Positions 1-8,566 of a stretch of DNA of 64,000 nt are shown here, piece after piece (positions within the stretch are counted from its first letter, which is position 1; every line of letters starts with the position of its first letter). This DNA comes from Thiodiazotropha sp040793985 (GTDB lineage: Bacteria; Pseudomonadota; Gammaproteobacteria; Chromatiales; Chromatiaceae). The position numbers and the translations under genes were made by a program. Under the pieces are notes generated by a model. The model was not told where the DNA came from. It saw only the letters and a list, made by a program, of their open reading frames with translations, and searched no databases. Location: NCBI GenBank assembly GCA_040793985.1, contig JBFNJI010000003.1, positions 62,001 to 126,000 of the forward strand, read 5' to 3'.

Positions 1-842
1 TGATGCGCGAGCTGGCCTCCGGCGTCTCCATCGGCGATCTCTCGAATACCGTCGATATCGTCGGCACGGGGGGCGACGCCTCCGGCACCTTCAACGTCTC
101 CACCGCCTGTATGTTCGTCGCCGCCGCGGCCGGCTGTCATGTGGCGAAGCACGGTAACCGCTCGGTCTCTTCCAAGTCGGGCAGCGCCGATGCCCTTGAG
201 GCCGCGGGTGTCAGGCTCGATCTGTCGCCGCAACAGGTGGAGCAGTGTGTGCGTGAAGTCGGGGTCGGTTTCATGTTCGCTCCCGGTCACCACAGTGCGA
301 TGAAACACGCAATCGGTCCGCGCAAGGAGATGGGTGTGCGCACCATATTCAACGTCCTCGGACCACTGACCAATCCAGCGGGGGTGCCGAATCAGCTGCT
401 TGGCGTCTTCGACAGCGAACTGCTGGAACCCCTGGCGGAGGTGCTGCAACGTCTCGGCAGCCATCATGTGATGGTGGTGCACTCCCGCGACGGTCTGGAT
501 GAGATCAGCATAGGCGACGTTACCGATGTGGCGGAACTGAAGAACGGCCAGATCAGGCGTTTCACCCTGCAACCGGAACAGTTCGGCTTGCAGCGCAGTT
601 CCCTGGATGAGATCCGGGTGGACGATGCCACCGCGAGTCTGGCAGTGATCCGCGGGGTTCTCGAAGACAATCCCGGACCCGCCCGCGACATCGTGGTCTT
701 CAATGCCGGTGCCGCGATCTATACTGCCGGTCTGGCGGAGAGCCTGGAGCAGGGTGTGGAGAAGGCCGATCATGCCATTGCCAGCGGCGAGGCGCGCAAC
801 CGCCTGGATCGCCTGGTTGTATTGACCCAGAGCTTCGACTGA
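1..842 (+). CDS. trpD: Anthranilate phosphoribosyltransferase, 5'-truncated by window edge
   Basis: Transfers the phosphoribosyl group of PRPP to anthranilate, the second step of tryptophan synthesis from chorismate, in the cytosol. The reading frame is open from the first full codon at position 3. About 60 N-terminal residues are missing compared with the usual family length of about 340. The phosphate-binding GTGGD motif is near the left edge. It is followed by KHGNRSVSSKSGSADALEAAG and the Mg/PRPP region R-x-x-x-G-V-R-T-I-F-N-V-L-G-P-L-T-N-P, all classic for TrpD. The gene stops 2 bp before trpC, so the two are translated from one message. Upstream trpE/trpG genes are expected outside the window but cannot be seen. 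Confidence 0.97.
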   Translation, partial: MRELASGVSIGDLSNTVDIVGTGGDASGTFNVSTACMFVAAAAGCHVAKHGNRSVSSKSGSADALEAAGVRLDLSPQQVEQCVREVGVGFMFAPGHHSAMKHAIGPRKEMGVRTIFNVLGPLTNPAGVPNQLLGVFDSELLEPLAEVLQRLGSHHVMVVHSRDGLDEISIGDVTDVAELKNGQIRRFTLQPEQFGLQRSSLDEIRVDDATASLAVIRGVLEDNPGPARDIVVFNAGAAIYTAGLAESLEQGVEKADHAIASGEARNRLDRLVVLTQSFD

Positions 843-844
843 TC

Positions 845-1642
845 ATGAACGGTACCCCCGATATCCTGTTGAGGATAACCCGGCGCAAGCGACAGGAGAT
901 CGATGAGAGAAGGTCGCAATGCCCGATTGGCGAACTCGAGGCACTGCTCCCGGATGCCTCCCGTCCGCGTGGCTTTGCGGCTGCGATAGCGGCGAAACTG
1001 GCAGCGGGTGAGTCGGGGGTAATCGCAGAGATCAAGAAAGCCTCTCCCAGCAAAGGCGTGTTGCGAGAGGATTTTCAGCCAGCGCAGATTGCCCAGAGTT
1101 ATGCCAGGGGCGGTGCCGCCTGTCTTTCTGTACTGACCGATATAGACTTCTTTCAGGGCAGTGACCAATATCTGCAACAGGCACGGACCGCCTGTGATCT
1201 GCCGGTCATCCGCAAAGACTTTATTATCGATCCCTATCAGGTCTACGAGGCGCGGGTGATCGGTGCCGACTGTATCCTCCTGATCGCGGCATGCCTGGAT
1301 GATGGACAACTCAAAGGATTGAATGACCTCGCCCATCGGTTGGGCATGGATGTCTTGATCGAGGTCCACGATGGCGAGGAGCTGCAGCGGGCGTTACAGG
1401 TGGAGAACCGCCTGATAGGCATCAATAACCGGAACCTCCGTAGCTTTGATGTCAGCCTTCAAACCACACTGGATCTGTTGCCCATGATTCCATCGGACAG
1501 GACCGTGGTGACGGAAAGCGGCATCCTCGCCGCCGAGGATGTGGCGCTGATGCGCCATTACCAGGTGAACGCCTTTCTTGTGGGTGAGGCCTTCATGCGA
1601 GCCGAGGATCCGGGGGCGAAGCTGGCGCGACTCTTTGCCTGA
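845..1642 (+). CDS. trpC: Indole-3-glycerol phosphate synthase
   Basis: Closes the ring of carboxyphenylamino-deoxyribulose phosphate to give indole-3-glycerol phosphate in tryptophan synthesis. The product has 265 residues, the normal size for a free-standing TIM-barrel enzyme; it is not fused to TrpF as in enterics. Visible signatures are EIKKASPSKG (substrate-binding loop with the catalytic lysine), VIRKDFIID, GADCILLIAA, LIEVHD, GINNRNL and ESGI, in barrel order. The start ATG lies 2 bp after trpD. The stop overlaps the start of the next gene (TGATG), so the downstream WYL regulator is translationally coupled. Confidence 0.98.
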   Translation: MNGTPDILLRITRRKRQEIDERRSQCPIGELEALLPDASRPRGFAAAIAAKLAAGESGVIAEIKKASPSKGVLREDFQPAQIAQSYARGGAACLSVLTDIDFFQGSDQYLQQARTACDLPVIRKDFIIDPYQVYEARVIGADCILLIAACLDDGQLKGLNDLAHRLGMDVLIEVHDGEELQRALQVENRLIGINNRNLRSFDVSLQTTLDLLPMIPSDRTVVTESGILAAEDVALMRHYQVNAFLVGEAFMRAEDPGAKLARLFA

Positions 1643-2331
1643 TGCGCCGGGCTGATCGATTCTTCCGCATTACCCAGGAACTGGATAGCAAACGCTATCT
1701 GACCGCCAGGGAGCTCGCGCAGCAGCTCGAGGTTTCGCAACGCACCATCTATCGTGACATCGAAGCGCTTTCTGCATCCGGAGTTCCAATCGAGGGTACA
1801 GCGGGTGCCGGGTATCGCCTCTGTCAGGGATTCAGGCTCCCCCCCTTGATGTTCGATGACGATGAGCTGACTGCACTGCTGCTCGGTATGCGCATGGTGC
1901 AGGCCTGGTCGGATCGGGACCTCGCTACAGCGGCGGCACGGGCGCGGCGCAAGATCGAAGCTGTCTTGCCGCAACGACTTCGCCCGCTGCTTGAGGGTGA
2001 AATCTTGATGGTCCCCGATTTCCACATACCGCAATCGGTGCGTAATCATGTGGCCCTGTTGCGCAAGGCAATCACTGAAAAGCGCAAGGTGGAGATGCGC
2101 TATCACAGGTCTGATGGGATGGCATCTGAGCGTGTCCTATGGCCTCTTGGTCTCTTCTACTGGGGTGAGAAGTGGACCCTGGGCGCCTGGTGTGAATTGC
2201 GGGCTGAATTTCGTCAATTCCGGCTCGACCGGATAGATGAACTGAACAGCACAGGTTCCTACTACCCGATGCTGGAGGGACGAACCCTGGACGATTATCT
2301 CCTGGCTGTCGGCGCCAACGGCGATGGCTGA
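1642..2331 (+). CDS. HTH/WYL-domain transcriptional regulator (YafY family)
   Basis: A 229-residue cytosolic regulator. Residues 1-60 form an HTH_11 DNA-binding domain (RFFRITQELDSKRYLTAREL and RTIYRDIEALSASGVPIEG). A WYL domain follows at about residues 140-210 and is thought to sense small ligands or nucleotides. The arrangement is that of the YafY/PafC-type family. Its start overlaps the trpC stop by one base, so it is coupled to the tryptophan genes, although nothing in the sequence shows that it regulates them. It ends 75 bp before a convergent gene. Its target is unknown. Confidence 0.88.
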   Translation: MRRADRFFRITQELDSKRYLTARELAQQLEVSQRTIYRDIEALSASGVPIEGTAGAGYRLCQGFRLPPLMFDDDELTALLLGMRMVQAWSDRDLATAAARARRKIEAVLPQRLRPLLEGEILMVPDFHIPQSVRNHVALLRKAITEKRKVEMRYHRSDGMASERVLWPLGLFYWGEKWTLGAWCELRAEFRQFRLDRIDELNSTGSYYPMLEGRTLDDYLLAVGANGDG

Positions 2332-2406
2332 GAGCAGTCTTCTGCCTTCAGGTATTGAGGTTGCACCGAGCTGAGGTTCGCGCCGTCCGTCATGAGTCCT
2401 GAGGGA

Positions 2407-3318
2407 CTACTCAAGAGGCGGTGGGGTGACAATTTGTATCTTGCGTTCGATGGTCGGTTGTTTGTGATCCTCGATGGCGAGCATCAGCGTGTGCTCGCCT
2501 TCAGCAAGACCGGTCAGCAGGGCCTGGGGACCGCAACCGACAGCATTCCCATCGAGGGACCATCGCAGTGCCGAGGAGAGCCCGCGGTCACCCTGGGGAT
2601 CATCAACCTCCGCCAGCAGCGAGATGGGCGCGCCGGCGGCGAAGGAGGCATCCTTGCGGGGCCTTAGCATCCTCAGGTTGGGTGGGAGCGGTTTCAGCGA
2701 GAGCTGCGGGCTGAATAGTGTCGTGCCGCGGAAACCGTTCTGATAGGTAATGGAGAGGCGGCAGGATTTGCCTCCCGGTAACCCGGCGGGATCGAAGCTC
2801 AATCTCTCCACGGGTTCGCTGACGCCGATGATCCGATACCTGCCTTCTCCCCAGTGGATCGCCATAATCAGCAGGGCCTCGTCGGTATTGCCTGGCGTTG
2901 TCAGCTTCAACCCCAGGTCATACCGCTTGCCGCGCTGTAGACGCCCCTTGGGCCAGGTCACTGAGAGCTTGGGCGCCTGCTCGATGGGGTTGCGATAGAT
3001 GTCACGTCCCTGACGCCGAATCGCCAGGCTGGCTGCACCCGGCAACAGGGGCATGCTTCCTGACAGAAGTTGATGTGCGGGGGCGAACTCATGGCAGATG
3101 GTGGGGGAGCGAATCAGCGCCGCTACTTCCAGCAAGATATCACCGCCAGCGTCGAGCAGCAGCAAGCTGTAGTCCTTGCTGGGAACTGATCGCTTCAGGC
3201 TCTCCTGGCGCAGCCGCTGTTGGATGCGGCCACTCAAAGGTGAGAATTGGCCATCCGCGCCGATCAGACCTTCGAGCATGAGCCATTCTGCTGCGCTGCC
3301 GGGTAATTTCTCTCTCAT
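2407..3318 (-). CDS. Hypothetical protein with C-terminal Ig-like domain, partner of the upstream metalloprotease
   Basis: I do not recognise a named family. I chose the ATG at 3318 because it overlaps the stop of the upstream metalloprotease gene in an ATGA, the mark of translational coupling; an open frame continues upstream to 3516 but is only a shadow of that gene. The product is 303 residues with no signal peptide and no membrane segment. Residues 1-150 are unfamiliar. The C-terminal 90 residues (from LRMLRPRKDASFAAGAPISL through LRWSLDGNAVG to GEHTLMLAIEDH) look like a beta-sandwich of the kind found in bacterial surface proteins. By position it probably works with the protease, as substrate, inhibitor, adaptor or co-exported partner; that is inference only. 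Confidence 0.75.
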   Translation of the reverse strand: MREKLPGSAAEWLMLEGLIGADGQFSPLSGRIQQRLRQESLKRSVPSKDYSLLLLDAGGDILLEVAALIRSPTICHEFAPAHQLLSGSMPLLPGAASLAIRRQGRDIYRNPIEQAPKLSVTWPKGRLQRGKRYDLGLKLTTPGNTDEALLIMAIHWGEGRYRIIGVSEPVERLSFDPAGLPGGKSCRLSITYQNGFRGTTLFSPQLSLKPLPPNLRMLRPRKDASFAAGAPISLLAEVDDPQGDRGLSSALRWSLDGNAVGCGPQALLTGLAEGEHTLMLAIEDHKQPTIERKIQIVTPPPLE

Positions 3319-6080
3319 GGCGGCCCCACAAAGTCGAACATCTGTTGCCAGCGCTGGGCACTCGCCCAACGGTTGTTGCAGTAGGTCATCAGGTCGAGAT
3401 CGTTGATGCTGCCCGCACGGTTGTTGAGGATATCGAAGGGTACCCCGGTGACCACGCCGCCGTTTTCGAAATCGCCCGGATCCGTGCCCCCTGGGGCTGT
3501 GCTGCCATTGGCGCACTGAACCCCAAGATGTTGCTGATTCAGGCAGTGGGCAAGCTCATGTGCAGCAGTGCTTGCGCGATAAGGGGTCAGGTATTCAAGG
3601 CCACCGATATGTGCGCGACCCCAACCACCAACGGAGGGGACAATGATGGCCCAGTATGCGTCATCGTCCTCGGGACAGAGCAGGCCGGTGAGATCGAGAA
3701 AGGCGCAGATACGGATGATTCGTATCCATTCGAGGTGGGTGTTACCGAAGATGTCGTAATCGAGGGAGCGGGAGAACTCCCCAAAGGGGGTTTCGATGAT
3801 CGTCCGCTGTAGGGAGATGCGGATCGAATAGCTGTCGTGGCGGGCGATCGATTCCGCCGTGGTTGGAATCTGCTGCAACGACTCTTCGATCAAATCGCGA
3901 CACTCCTCCTCGGTGGGCGGATTGCCTATGCCGGGGGCCATATCGAGGGTGCCCGTCGCGTCCTCTTCGACGGTGACCGGAATATAACGGATGCGTATAG
4001 GTTTGCGTTCCCTGAATTGAAAACCGTCGAATCGCTGTCTGACTGTTTCGCTGTAACCCTCTATTCCGTCGCCGCCTCCCGCGTCGTAAACCCGCAGCTC
4101 CACCTCGATGTCGAGGGTGTCGTGGCAGAGCGCCTCGGGTATGAGGAAGTTGACAGTATGGTTCGTCACTCCCAGGTTGGGCGTAGTGGGTAGATTGATG
4201 CGTGCACCCCAATTGGCCTCGGGCGGGTGGGTATCGGAGTTGTTGATAAGGGCGTCCCAGCCGGTACCGTTGGGGAACTCTTCGTTGAAGTAACGAATTC
4301 TGCCCCAGACCCCCGGCAGTGAGGAGAGACCGACCTCCGCCATGGCATGGCTCCCGATCAGGCGCACTGCGGTGGGTTTGCCGGCTACCAGCGTTACCTC
4401 GCCATCCGCGGTCTGCATGCCCTGGGTCACTTCAATGTCGACGATCCCGATGTCCGGTCGTCTGGTCAGCAGCACCGTGACGAAGCGATCCACCTGGCCG
4501 CAGTCATTCCCGGCGCGCAGGCGGTAGGTGGCGGTTTCTACAAAGCCATGAGCGCTTGGCTCCAGGGCGATGGAACTGCTGCCGGTAACCGAGAGAAATT
4601 GCTGAAATCCAAAGGGGTTGCTGCCGGGTATGTCGGGTCCGGTCGGCGTCTCCCTGGAGAGCGTCAGACTTGCGGCGTTTTCCACATCCCAGGTCAACTC
4701 GAGTACTTCGTTCGGTGATAAAAGCACTGTCTCCGTCGCAGGCGCTCCGGCCGATCCATTGAAATAGCGGATTATGGGTAGGCCAACACTGATCCTATTG
4801 ACCTCGGTTATGGGTGGGCATGGAATGGCCAGGGTAGGCTGCAGGGTGGGAAATATCAGGGGTCTGCCGAGACAGGTGCTAGCGCCCAAGATTCGGGTGG
4901 CGCTTGCGTTCATCTCCCCCACCCAGTTGTTATAGGCATTGCTGGCCAACTTGTCGTAGAAACCTACTGCGCCGGAGAGAATATCATCCGGCAATTCCAC
5001 CCGGATCTCGGTAGCGCTCCAGTTGTCTGCTTCGACCTCCAGTTCACTGCATCCTTGGCTGGTGTGGGCGATCAGCGCCACGCTGTCCGGTTGAGAGTCA
5101 CCGAAGCCCTGGCCATGAATGATCATCCAGTCACCGCCGCAGTTCCCTTCCAGCGCGATGTTTTCGATAGTGTCAGCCCATGCGCTGCGCCGGCCCAGGA
5201 CGCGCAAGCTGGGTGCTTCGGCATTGAAAATGTCGATCAGCATTGCCTCACAACCCAAGCGGAGACTCTCATCATCGGGAGCCGGGGGCCAGGCGGGTTC
5301 ATCACAGGGGCCGCCCACTTCGGGAACACCCCAGCCACCGGGCAGACCGCCCCAGGGACCACCCTGGGGATCACCTCCCGGGGGGGCAGGGTCACTACCC
5401 CATGAGCCGTCTCCGGGATCGATCAAGTGATCGACGTCCTGCAATCCTTGAATACAGAAGGGTCCCCTGGCCAAGGCGACGCCCCAGGCCATCTGATCCG
5501 TCAGCGCGCGTGCTCCGCCGGCTGCCAGGGAGCGGTGCAGGTCTTCGACTGACTGCTCTGCTTGACTGAGTCTGGCGATCTGGGCAAAGGCCCGGTTCAT
5601 TGCCCTGGTATCCCCCCTGCTGGCGACAAATGCGGCCTGGTAGATCGGCGCAATGGCCTCGAAGCTGACCAGTTGCGGCTGTACATGGGGTTTGGCGTAA
5701 TCCCGTTTCCGACGGGCCAGGCCGCGTAGTTTTCCGAGTATCCCGTCGGTGTGTTGACCAAAGGCAGGGAGCTGATTCAGTCTTAGCAGAAAGCATTTCC
5801 CGGCGTGGTCATCGTAGCGCAATACAGCCTCACTCTCCCTATGCAGGAGCGTGAGCAGGCGCAGGGGCAGGAACAGGCGGTCGTGAATCCCCTTGGCGTA
5901 GATGCGGCTAAGCCCCAGCTTCTTGGCGGCGCTGGTGAGTGCAGATGACAGACGCCTGGCTGCTTGCGCGTCGAAGAGTGGCGGGGGGGTGAGCCCAGAT
6001 TGCTGCGGGTTGTCGGCGATGGATACCTTAGTAGCCGCTTCGGCACCGCTTTTTTTTCTCTTTTTCTTTTTTCCTGTCAC
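3315..6080 (-). CDS. Large metzincin-like zinc metalloprotease with TIG/Ig-like domains
   Basis: A 921-residue protein. The C-terminal part carries HELAHCLNQQH (about residues 841-851), a HExxHxxxxxH zinc-binding motif, followed by a DLMTYC Met-turn (Met near 898). Together these point to the metzincin clan, although the usual Gly at motif position 8 is Asn. Upstream are a Gly/Pro-rich linker (about 220-270), an IPT/TIG-like segment (IIHGQGFGDS), an Ig-like segment and a beta domain beginning IVDIEVTQGMQ that often precedes such peptidases. The start is a GTG with a G-rich ribosome-binding site. There is no signal peptide; instead the N-terminus is strongly basic (MTGKKKKRKKSG). It is coupled to the 3318 gene. 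The substrate is unknown. Confidence 0.85.
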   Translation of the reverse strand: MTGKKKKRKKSGAEAATKVSIADNPQQSGLTPPPLFDAQAARRLSSALTSAAKKLGLSRIYAKGIHDRLFLPLRLLTLLHRESEAVLRYDDHAGKCFLLRLNQLPAFGQHTDGILGKLRGLARRKRDYAKPHVQPQLVSFEAIAPIYQAAFVASRGDTRAMNRAFAQIARLSQAEQSVEDLHRSLAAGGARALTDQMAWGVALARGPFCIQGLQDVDHLIDPGDGSWGSDPAPPGGDPQGGPWGGLPGGWGVPEVGGPCDEPAWPPAPDDESLRLGCEAMLIDIFNAEAPSLRVLGRRSAWADTIENIALEGNCGGDWMIIHGQGFGDSQPDSVALIAHTSQGCSELEVEADNWSATEIRVELPDDILSGAVGFYDKLASNAYNNWVGEMNASATRILGASTCLGRPLIFPTLQPTLAIPCPPITEVNRISVGLPIIRYFNGSAGAPATETVLLSPNEVLELTWDVENAASLTLSRETPTGPDIPGSNPFGFQQFLSVTGSSSIALEPSAHGFVETATYRLRAGNDCGQVDRFVTVLLTRRPDIGIVDIEVTQGMQTADGEVTLVAGKPTAVRLIGSHAMAEVGLSSLPGVWGRIRYFNEEFPNGTGWDALINNSDTHPPEANWGARINLPTTPNLGVTNHTVNFLIPEALCHDTLDIEVELRVYDAGGGDGIEGYSETVRQRFDGFQFRERKPIRIRYIPVTVEEDATGTLDMAPGIGNPPTEEECRDLIEESLQQIPTTAESIARHDSYSIRISLQRTIIETPFGEFSRSLDYDIFGNTHLEWIRIIRICAFLDLTGLLCPEDDDAYWAIIVPSVGGWGRAHIGGLEYLTPYRASTAAHELAHCLNQQHLGVQCANGSTAPGGTDPGDFENGGVVTGVPFDILNNRAGSINDLDLMTYCNNRWASAQRWQQMFDFVGPP

Positions 6081-6492
6081 CTGTGTGTCCCCCGGTGTGT
6101 TTGTGTATGGGGAGATGCCATCGGCCCCCGGCGGGAATACACAGCCTCCCCTCTACACCCACATTCAATCGATACTGAGACAGTCTGAGTCGATCCTTGA
6201 TAAAGAGGAAGAATAGATTTGATCGTCTTGAAGTCAATCAAAGATCGGTTCAACGATGTGCATAATATCCCTCGATTTTTCAAGGTCTTGGTATGTTCTG
6301 ACAGAACGATCCTGAATTTTCGGCAGGTGGCTGCCCTGCCTGGTGGGGTACAAGGTGGCTTATGCGGCGGTCAACTGACGGTTGTCGAGGGGGGTGTCCC
6401 AATCCGCTAGAAAAACTGACACACCGGTGTCAGTAGCGGGAGTGTAGAGTGTTAATTCCTGAACAACCGACAGCTGAGAGGGGAGTGATAAA
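6081..6492. other. Intergenic region with two palindromes
   Basis: This 412-bp divergent region between the metalloprotease and the VOC protein shows no convincing gene. It contains a 13-bp palindrome GTTCTGACAGAAC (6295-6307), 215 bp from the metalloprotease start, and an imperfect inverted repeat CTGACAC-ACCG-GTGTCAG (6416-6433), 60 bp ahead of the VOC gene. Both have the size of dimeric-repressor operators. The promoters must lie here, but I see no clear sigma-70 match. Confidence 0.45.
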
Positions 6493-6915
6493 ATGGAACC
6501 AAGGATAAATCTTATAACCCTGGGTGTGGATCACCTCGGGCAATCTGTAAGCTTCTATGAGGCCCTCGGCCTGCCGCGTTTTGAATATGAGAGTGACGAT
6601 ATTGCCTTTTTCGACCTCCAGGGCAGTTGGTTGGCCCTCTATCCGAAGGAGGCCTTGGCGGATGATGCCGGTTTCTCATCCCGGCAACGCTTAGATTTTC
6701 CCGGTTTTACGCTGGCGCATAATGTCGAGAGCAGAGAGGAGGTGGATCGTGTGATGTCAGAGGCATTGAGCGCCGGCGCGCAGTTGGTGAAACCGGCCCA
6801 GGATACCTTCTGGGGCGGGTACTCAGGCTACTTTTCGGATATGGACGGTTTTCTCTGGGAAGTTGCCCATGTACCGCAGTTTTGGATTGGGCCAAAACCG
6901 GGAGGAGAGACGTGA
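6493..6915 (+). CDS. VOC-fold (glyoxalase/bleomycin resistance-like) protein
   Basis: A 140-residue cytosolic protein with the paired beta-alpha-beta-beta-beta units of the vicinal-oxygen-chelate superfamily. It opens ITLGVDHLGQSVSFYEALGL and ends GYFSDMDGFLWEVAH, the usual N- and C-terminal signatures. A Shine-Dalgarno stretch (GAGAGGGGAG) precedes the ATG. The enzyme activity cannot be told from the sequence: VOC members include lyases, dioxygenases and resistance proteins. The next gene, for a DNA alkylation-repair glycosylase, starts inside its stop codon. A role with toxic electrophiles is possible but not shown. Confidence 0.85.
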   Translation: MEPRINLITLGVDHLGQSVSFYEALGLPRFEYESDDIAFFDLQGSWLALYPKEALADDAGFSSRQRLDFPGFTLAHNVESREEVDRVMSEALSAGAQLVKPAQDTFWGGYSGYFSDMDGFLWEVAHVPQFWIGPKPGGET

Positions 6916-7484
6916 GCAAGATGGAACCCTGTCCCTGGTGTCTCGGTAGCGAAGCGTATATCCGCTACCACGACGACGAATGGGGAGTGCCTTCCCATGA
7001 CCCCCGGCACCTGTTCGAGATGCTGATCCTCGAGGGTGCTCAGGCCGGGCTCTCCTGGTTGACTATTCTGCGAAAGCGTGAGGGATATCACCGTGCATTC
7101 GATGGTTTCGACGCAGAGCGTATCGCTGCCTACGGCGATGGCGATGTAAAGCGGCTGCTGGCCGATCCGGGGATCGTACGCAATCGACTCAAGGTAAGCG
7201 CCGCGATCGATAACGCCAGGGCTGTCCTGGAGCTGGAGTCGGGGGAGGGGTTGAGTTCACTGCTCTGGTCCTTCGTGGAGGGTAAACCGATTCAGAACCG
7301 TTGGCGTAGCCTGGACGAGGTACCGGCATCGACACCCCTGTCGGAGCGCATGAGCCGCGAATTGAAGCGAAGGGGATTTCGCTTTGTCGGTACCACGATC
7401 TGTTACGCGTTCATGCAATCGGTGGGCATGGTGAACGATCATCTGTTGAGTTGCCCGCGGCACAGGGAGGTCGCCGGACTCTAA
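6912..7484 (+). CDS. tag: DNA-3-methyladenine glycosylase I
   Basis: Removes 3-methyladenine from alkylated DNA by cleaving the N-glycosidic bond, the first step of base excision repair. The 190-residue product shows the Tag signatures CPWC near the start, YHDDEWGVP, LEGAQAGLSW, RGFRFVGTTICYAFMQ and a C-terminal VNDHLLSCPRH. The N-terminal Cys/His and C-terminal His/Cys are the zinc ligands in E. coli Tag. I chose the GTG at 6912: it follows GGAGGAGAG by a few bases and overlaps the stop of the VOC gene. An ATG 30 bp upstream lies inside that gene without a ribosome-binding site. It converges on crp. Confidence 0.96.
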   Translation: MSKMEPCPWCLGSEAYIRYHDDEWGVPSHDPRHLFEMLILEGAQAGLSWLTILRKREGYHRAFDGFDAERIAAYGDGDVKRLLADPGIVRNRLKVSAAIDNARAVLELESGEGLSSLLWSFVEGKPIQNRWRSLDEVPASTPLSERMSRELKRRGFRFVGTTICYAFMQSVGMVNDHLLSCPRHREVAGL

Positions 7485-7590
7485 AATGGCACCCCTCTCA
7501 CGGCTGCGATAAGGGTCCGGCAACAGACTCACGTTCAGGTCATTGGTTAAGGTCTGTTGTTAGCCGGCCCCTGCATGAATCAAGTGTTAA

Positions 7591-8244
7591 CTAGCGGGTG
7601 CCGAAGACAACGATGGTTTTGCCTTTGACACTGATCAAACCCTGTTCTTCCAGGTTTTTCAGCACCCTGCCGGCCATCTCCCGGGAGCAACCGACGATAC
7701 GCCCGATCTCCTGTCTGGTGATGCGAATCTGCATGCCGTCGGGATGGGTCATGGCATCCGGTTCCTTGCATAGATCGAGCAGGGTACGGGCGATGCGCCC
7801 GGTTACATCGAAAAAGGCGAGGTGCCCGACCTTGTTGCTGGTCTGGTTCAGGCGCTGGGAGAGCTGTGCCCCCATGGCGTAGAGGATATCCTTGGTGTAA
7901 TCCTTGAGATCGTGATTGAAGAGCTGCTCCAGGCGTTGGTAGCTGATCTCGGCAATCTGACATGAGGTGCGTGTGCGTACCATCACGCTGCGTTTGGGTT
8001 CGGGAACGAAAAGGCCCATTTCACCAACAAACTGACCCTTGTTGAGATAGGTGAGAATGATCTCCCGACCGTCTTCATCTTCGATGTAGACGGCTACCGA
8101 TCCTTCCGTGATGTAGTAGAGTATGTCAGCCGGGTCGCCGATATGAATAATCTCGGTATTCTTGGGGTAACGTCGGCGGTGACAAAAGGAGAGGAATCGC
8201 TGAAGATACTCAGGTTCCTGTGGTGGCGGTTTTATGATCGTCAT
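7591..8244 (-). CDS. crp: cAMP-activated global regulator CRP (Vfr-type)
   Basis: A global transcription factor that binds DNA when loaded with cAMP. The 217-residue protein aligns along its whole length with E. coli CRP and Pseudomonas Vfr. Residues 30-120 form the cyclic-nucleotide pocket (GEMGLFVPEPKRS holds the phosphate-binding Glu, Arg and Ser), followed by a dimer helix. The winged HTH is ITRQEIGRIVGCSREMAGRVLKNLE, whose recognition helix carries the Arg and Glu that read TGTGA. The C-terminus GKTIVVFGTR is near-identical to enteric CRP. The OsmC-family gene next to it on the other strand matches the yhfA-crp pair of E. coli. Confidence 0.96.
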   Translation of the reverse strand: MTIIKPPPQEPEYLQRFLSFCHRRRYPKNTEIIHIGDPADILYYITEGSVAVYIEDEDGREIILTYLNKGQFVGEMGLFVPEPKRSVMVRTRTSCQIAEISYQRLEQLFNHDLKDYTKDILYAMGAQLSQRLNQTSNKVGHLAFFDVTGRIARTLLDLCKEPDAMTHPDGMQIRITRQEIGRIVGCSREMAGRVLKNLEEQGLISVKGKTIVVFGTR

Positions 8245-8566
8245 GATCTCGGGACTCTTGAATGTTATGGGGAGAGATCAGCCTACAGATTAAAACCAGC
8301 TATCTGCCTGTGGGCAGTTCCAGGTGATCTTCATCGCAGTAACGCTGAGCCCTCGTCCGTAGCTTTATTGTAGTCGTATCAATAAAGAGTTTAGGATCTA
8401 GTTTAGCAATCCTTGTCAACTTGTCGAATATACAGCCATCAGTATAGGCAACAGGTGGACAGTGTAACAAAAACAATAGTTCATTAATTTAACGCAATTC
8501 ATACTTATCATCTATCCCCGATACCGCATCCATGCGGGCGTTGGGGGTGAACAACCGGAGTAGCCG
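8245..8566. other. Divergent crp / osmC-family control region
   Basis: This 322-bp AT-rich region carries the start signals for both flanking genes. On the minus strand a TTGACA hexamer lies about 175 bp from the crp start, but no good -10 box follows at the right distance. A stem-loop sits at 8516-8546, just ahead of the ribosome-binding site of the OsmC-family gene; its core is CCGCA-TCCA-TGCGG, flanked by CCCC/GGGG. I find no full CRP site (TGTGA-N6-TCACA) and no FNR box. Confidence 0.45.

Noticed and set aside
3319..3516. Upstream extension of the Ig-like gene to 3516
   Set aside because: The added residues are a frame-shifted reading of the protease gene; the ATG at 3318 overlaps the protease stop and fits coupling.
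3345..5569. Several plus-strand open frames opposite the metalloprotease gene, up to 155 codons
   Set aside because: They are mirror frames of a GC-rich gene, have no ribosome-binding sites or recognisable motifs, and the minus-strand protein shows clear domains and a zinc site.
8245..8566. A possible FNR or CRP site in the crp upstream region
   Set aside because: TTGAT occurs without the matching ATCAA half, and there is no TGTGA-N6-TCACA pair.
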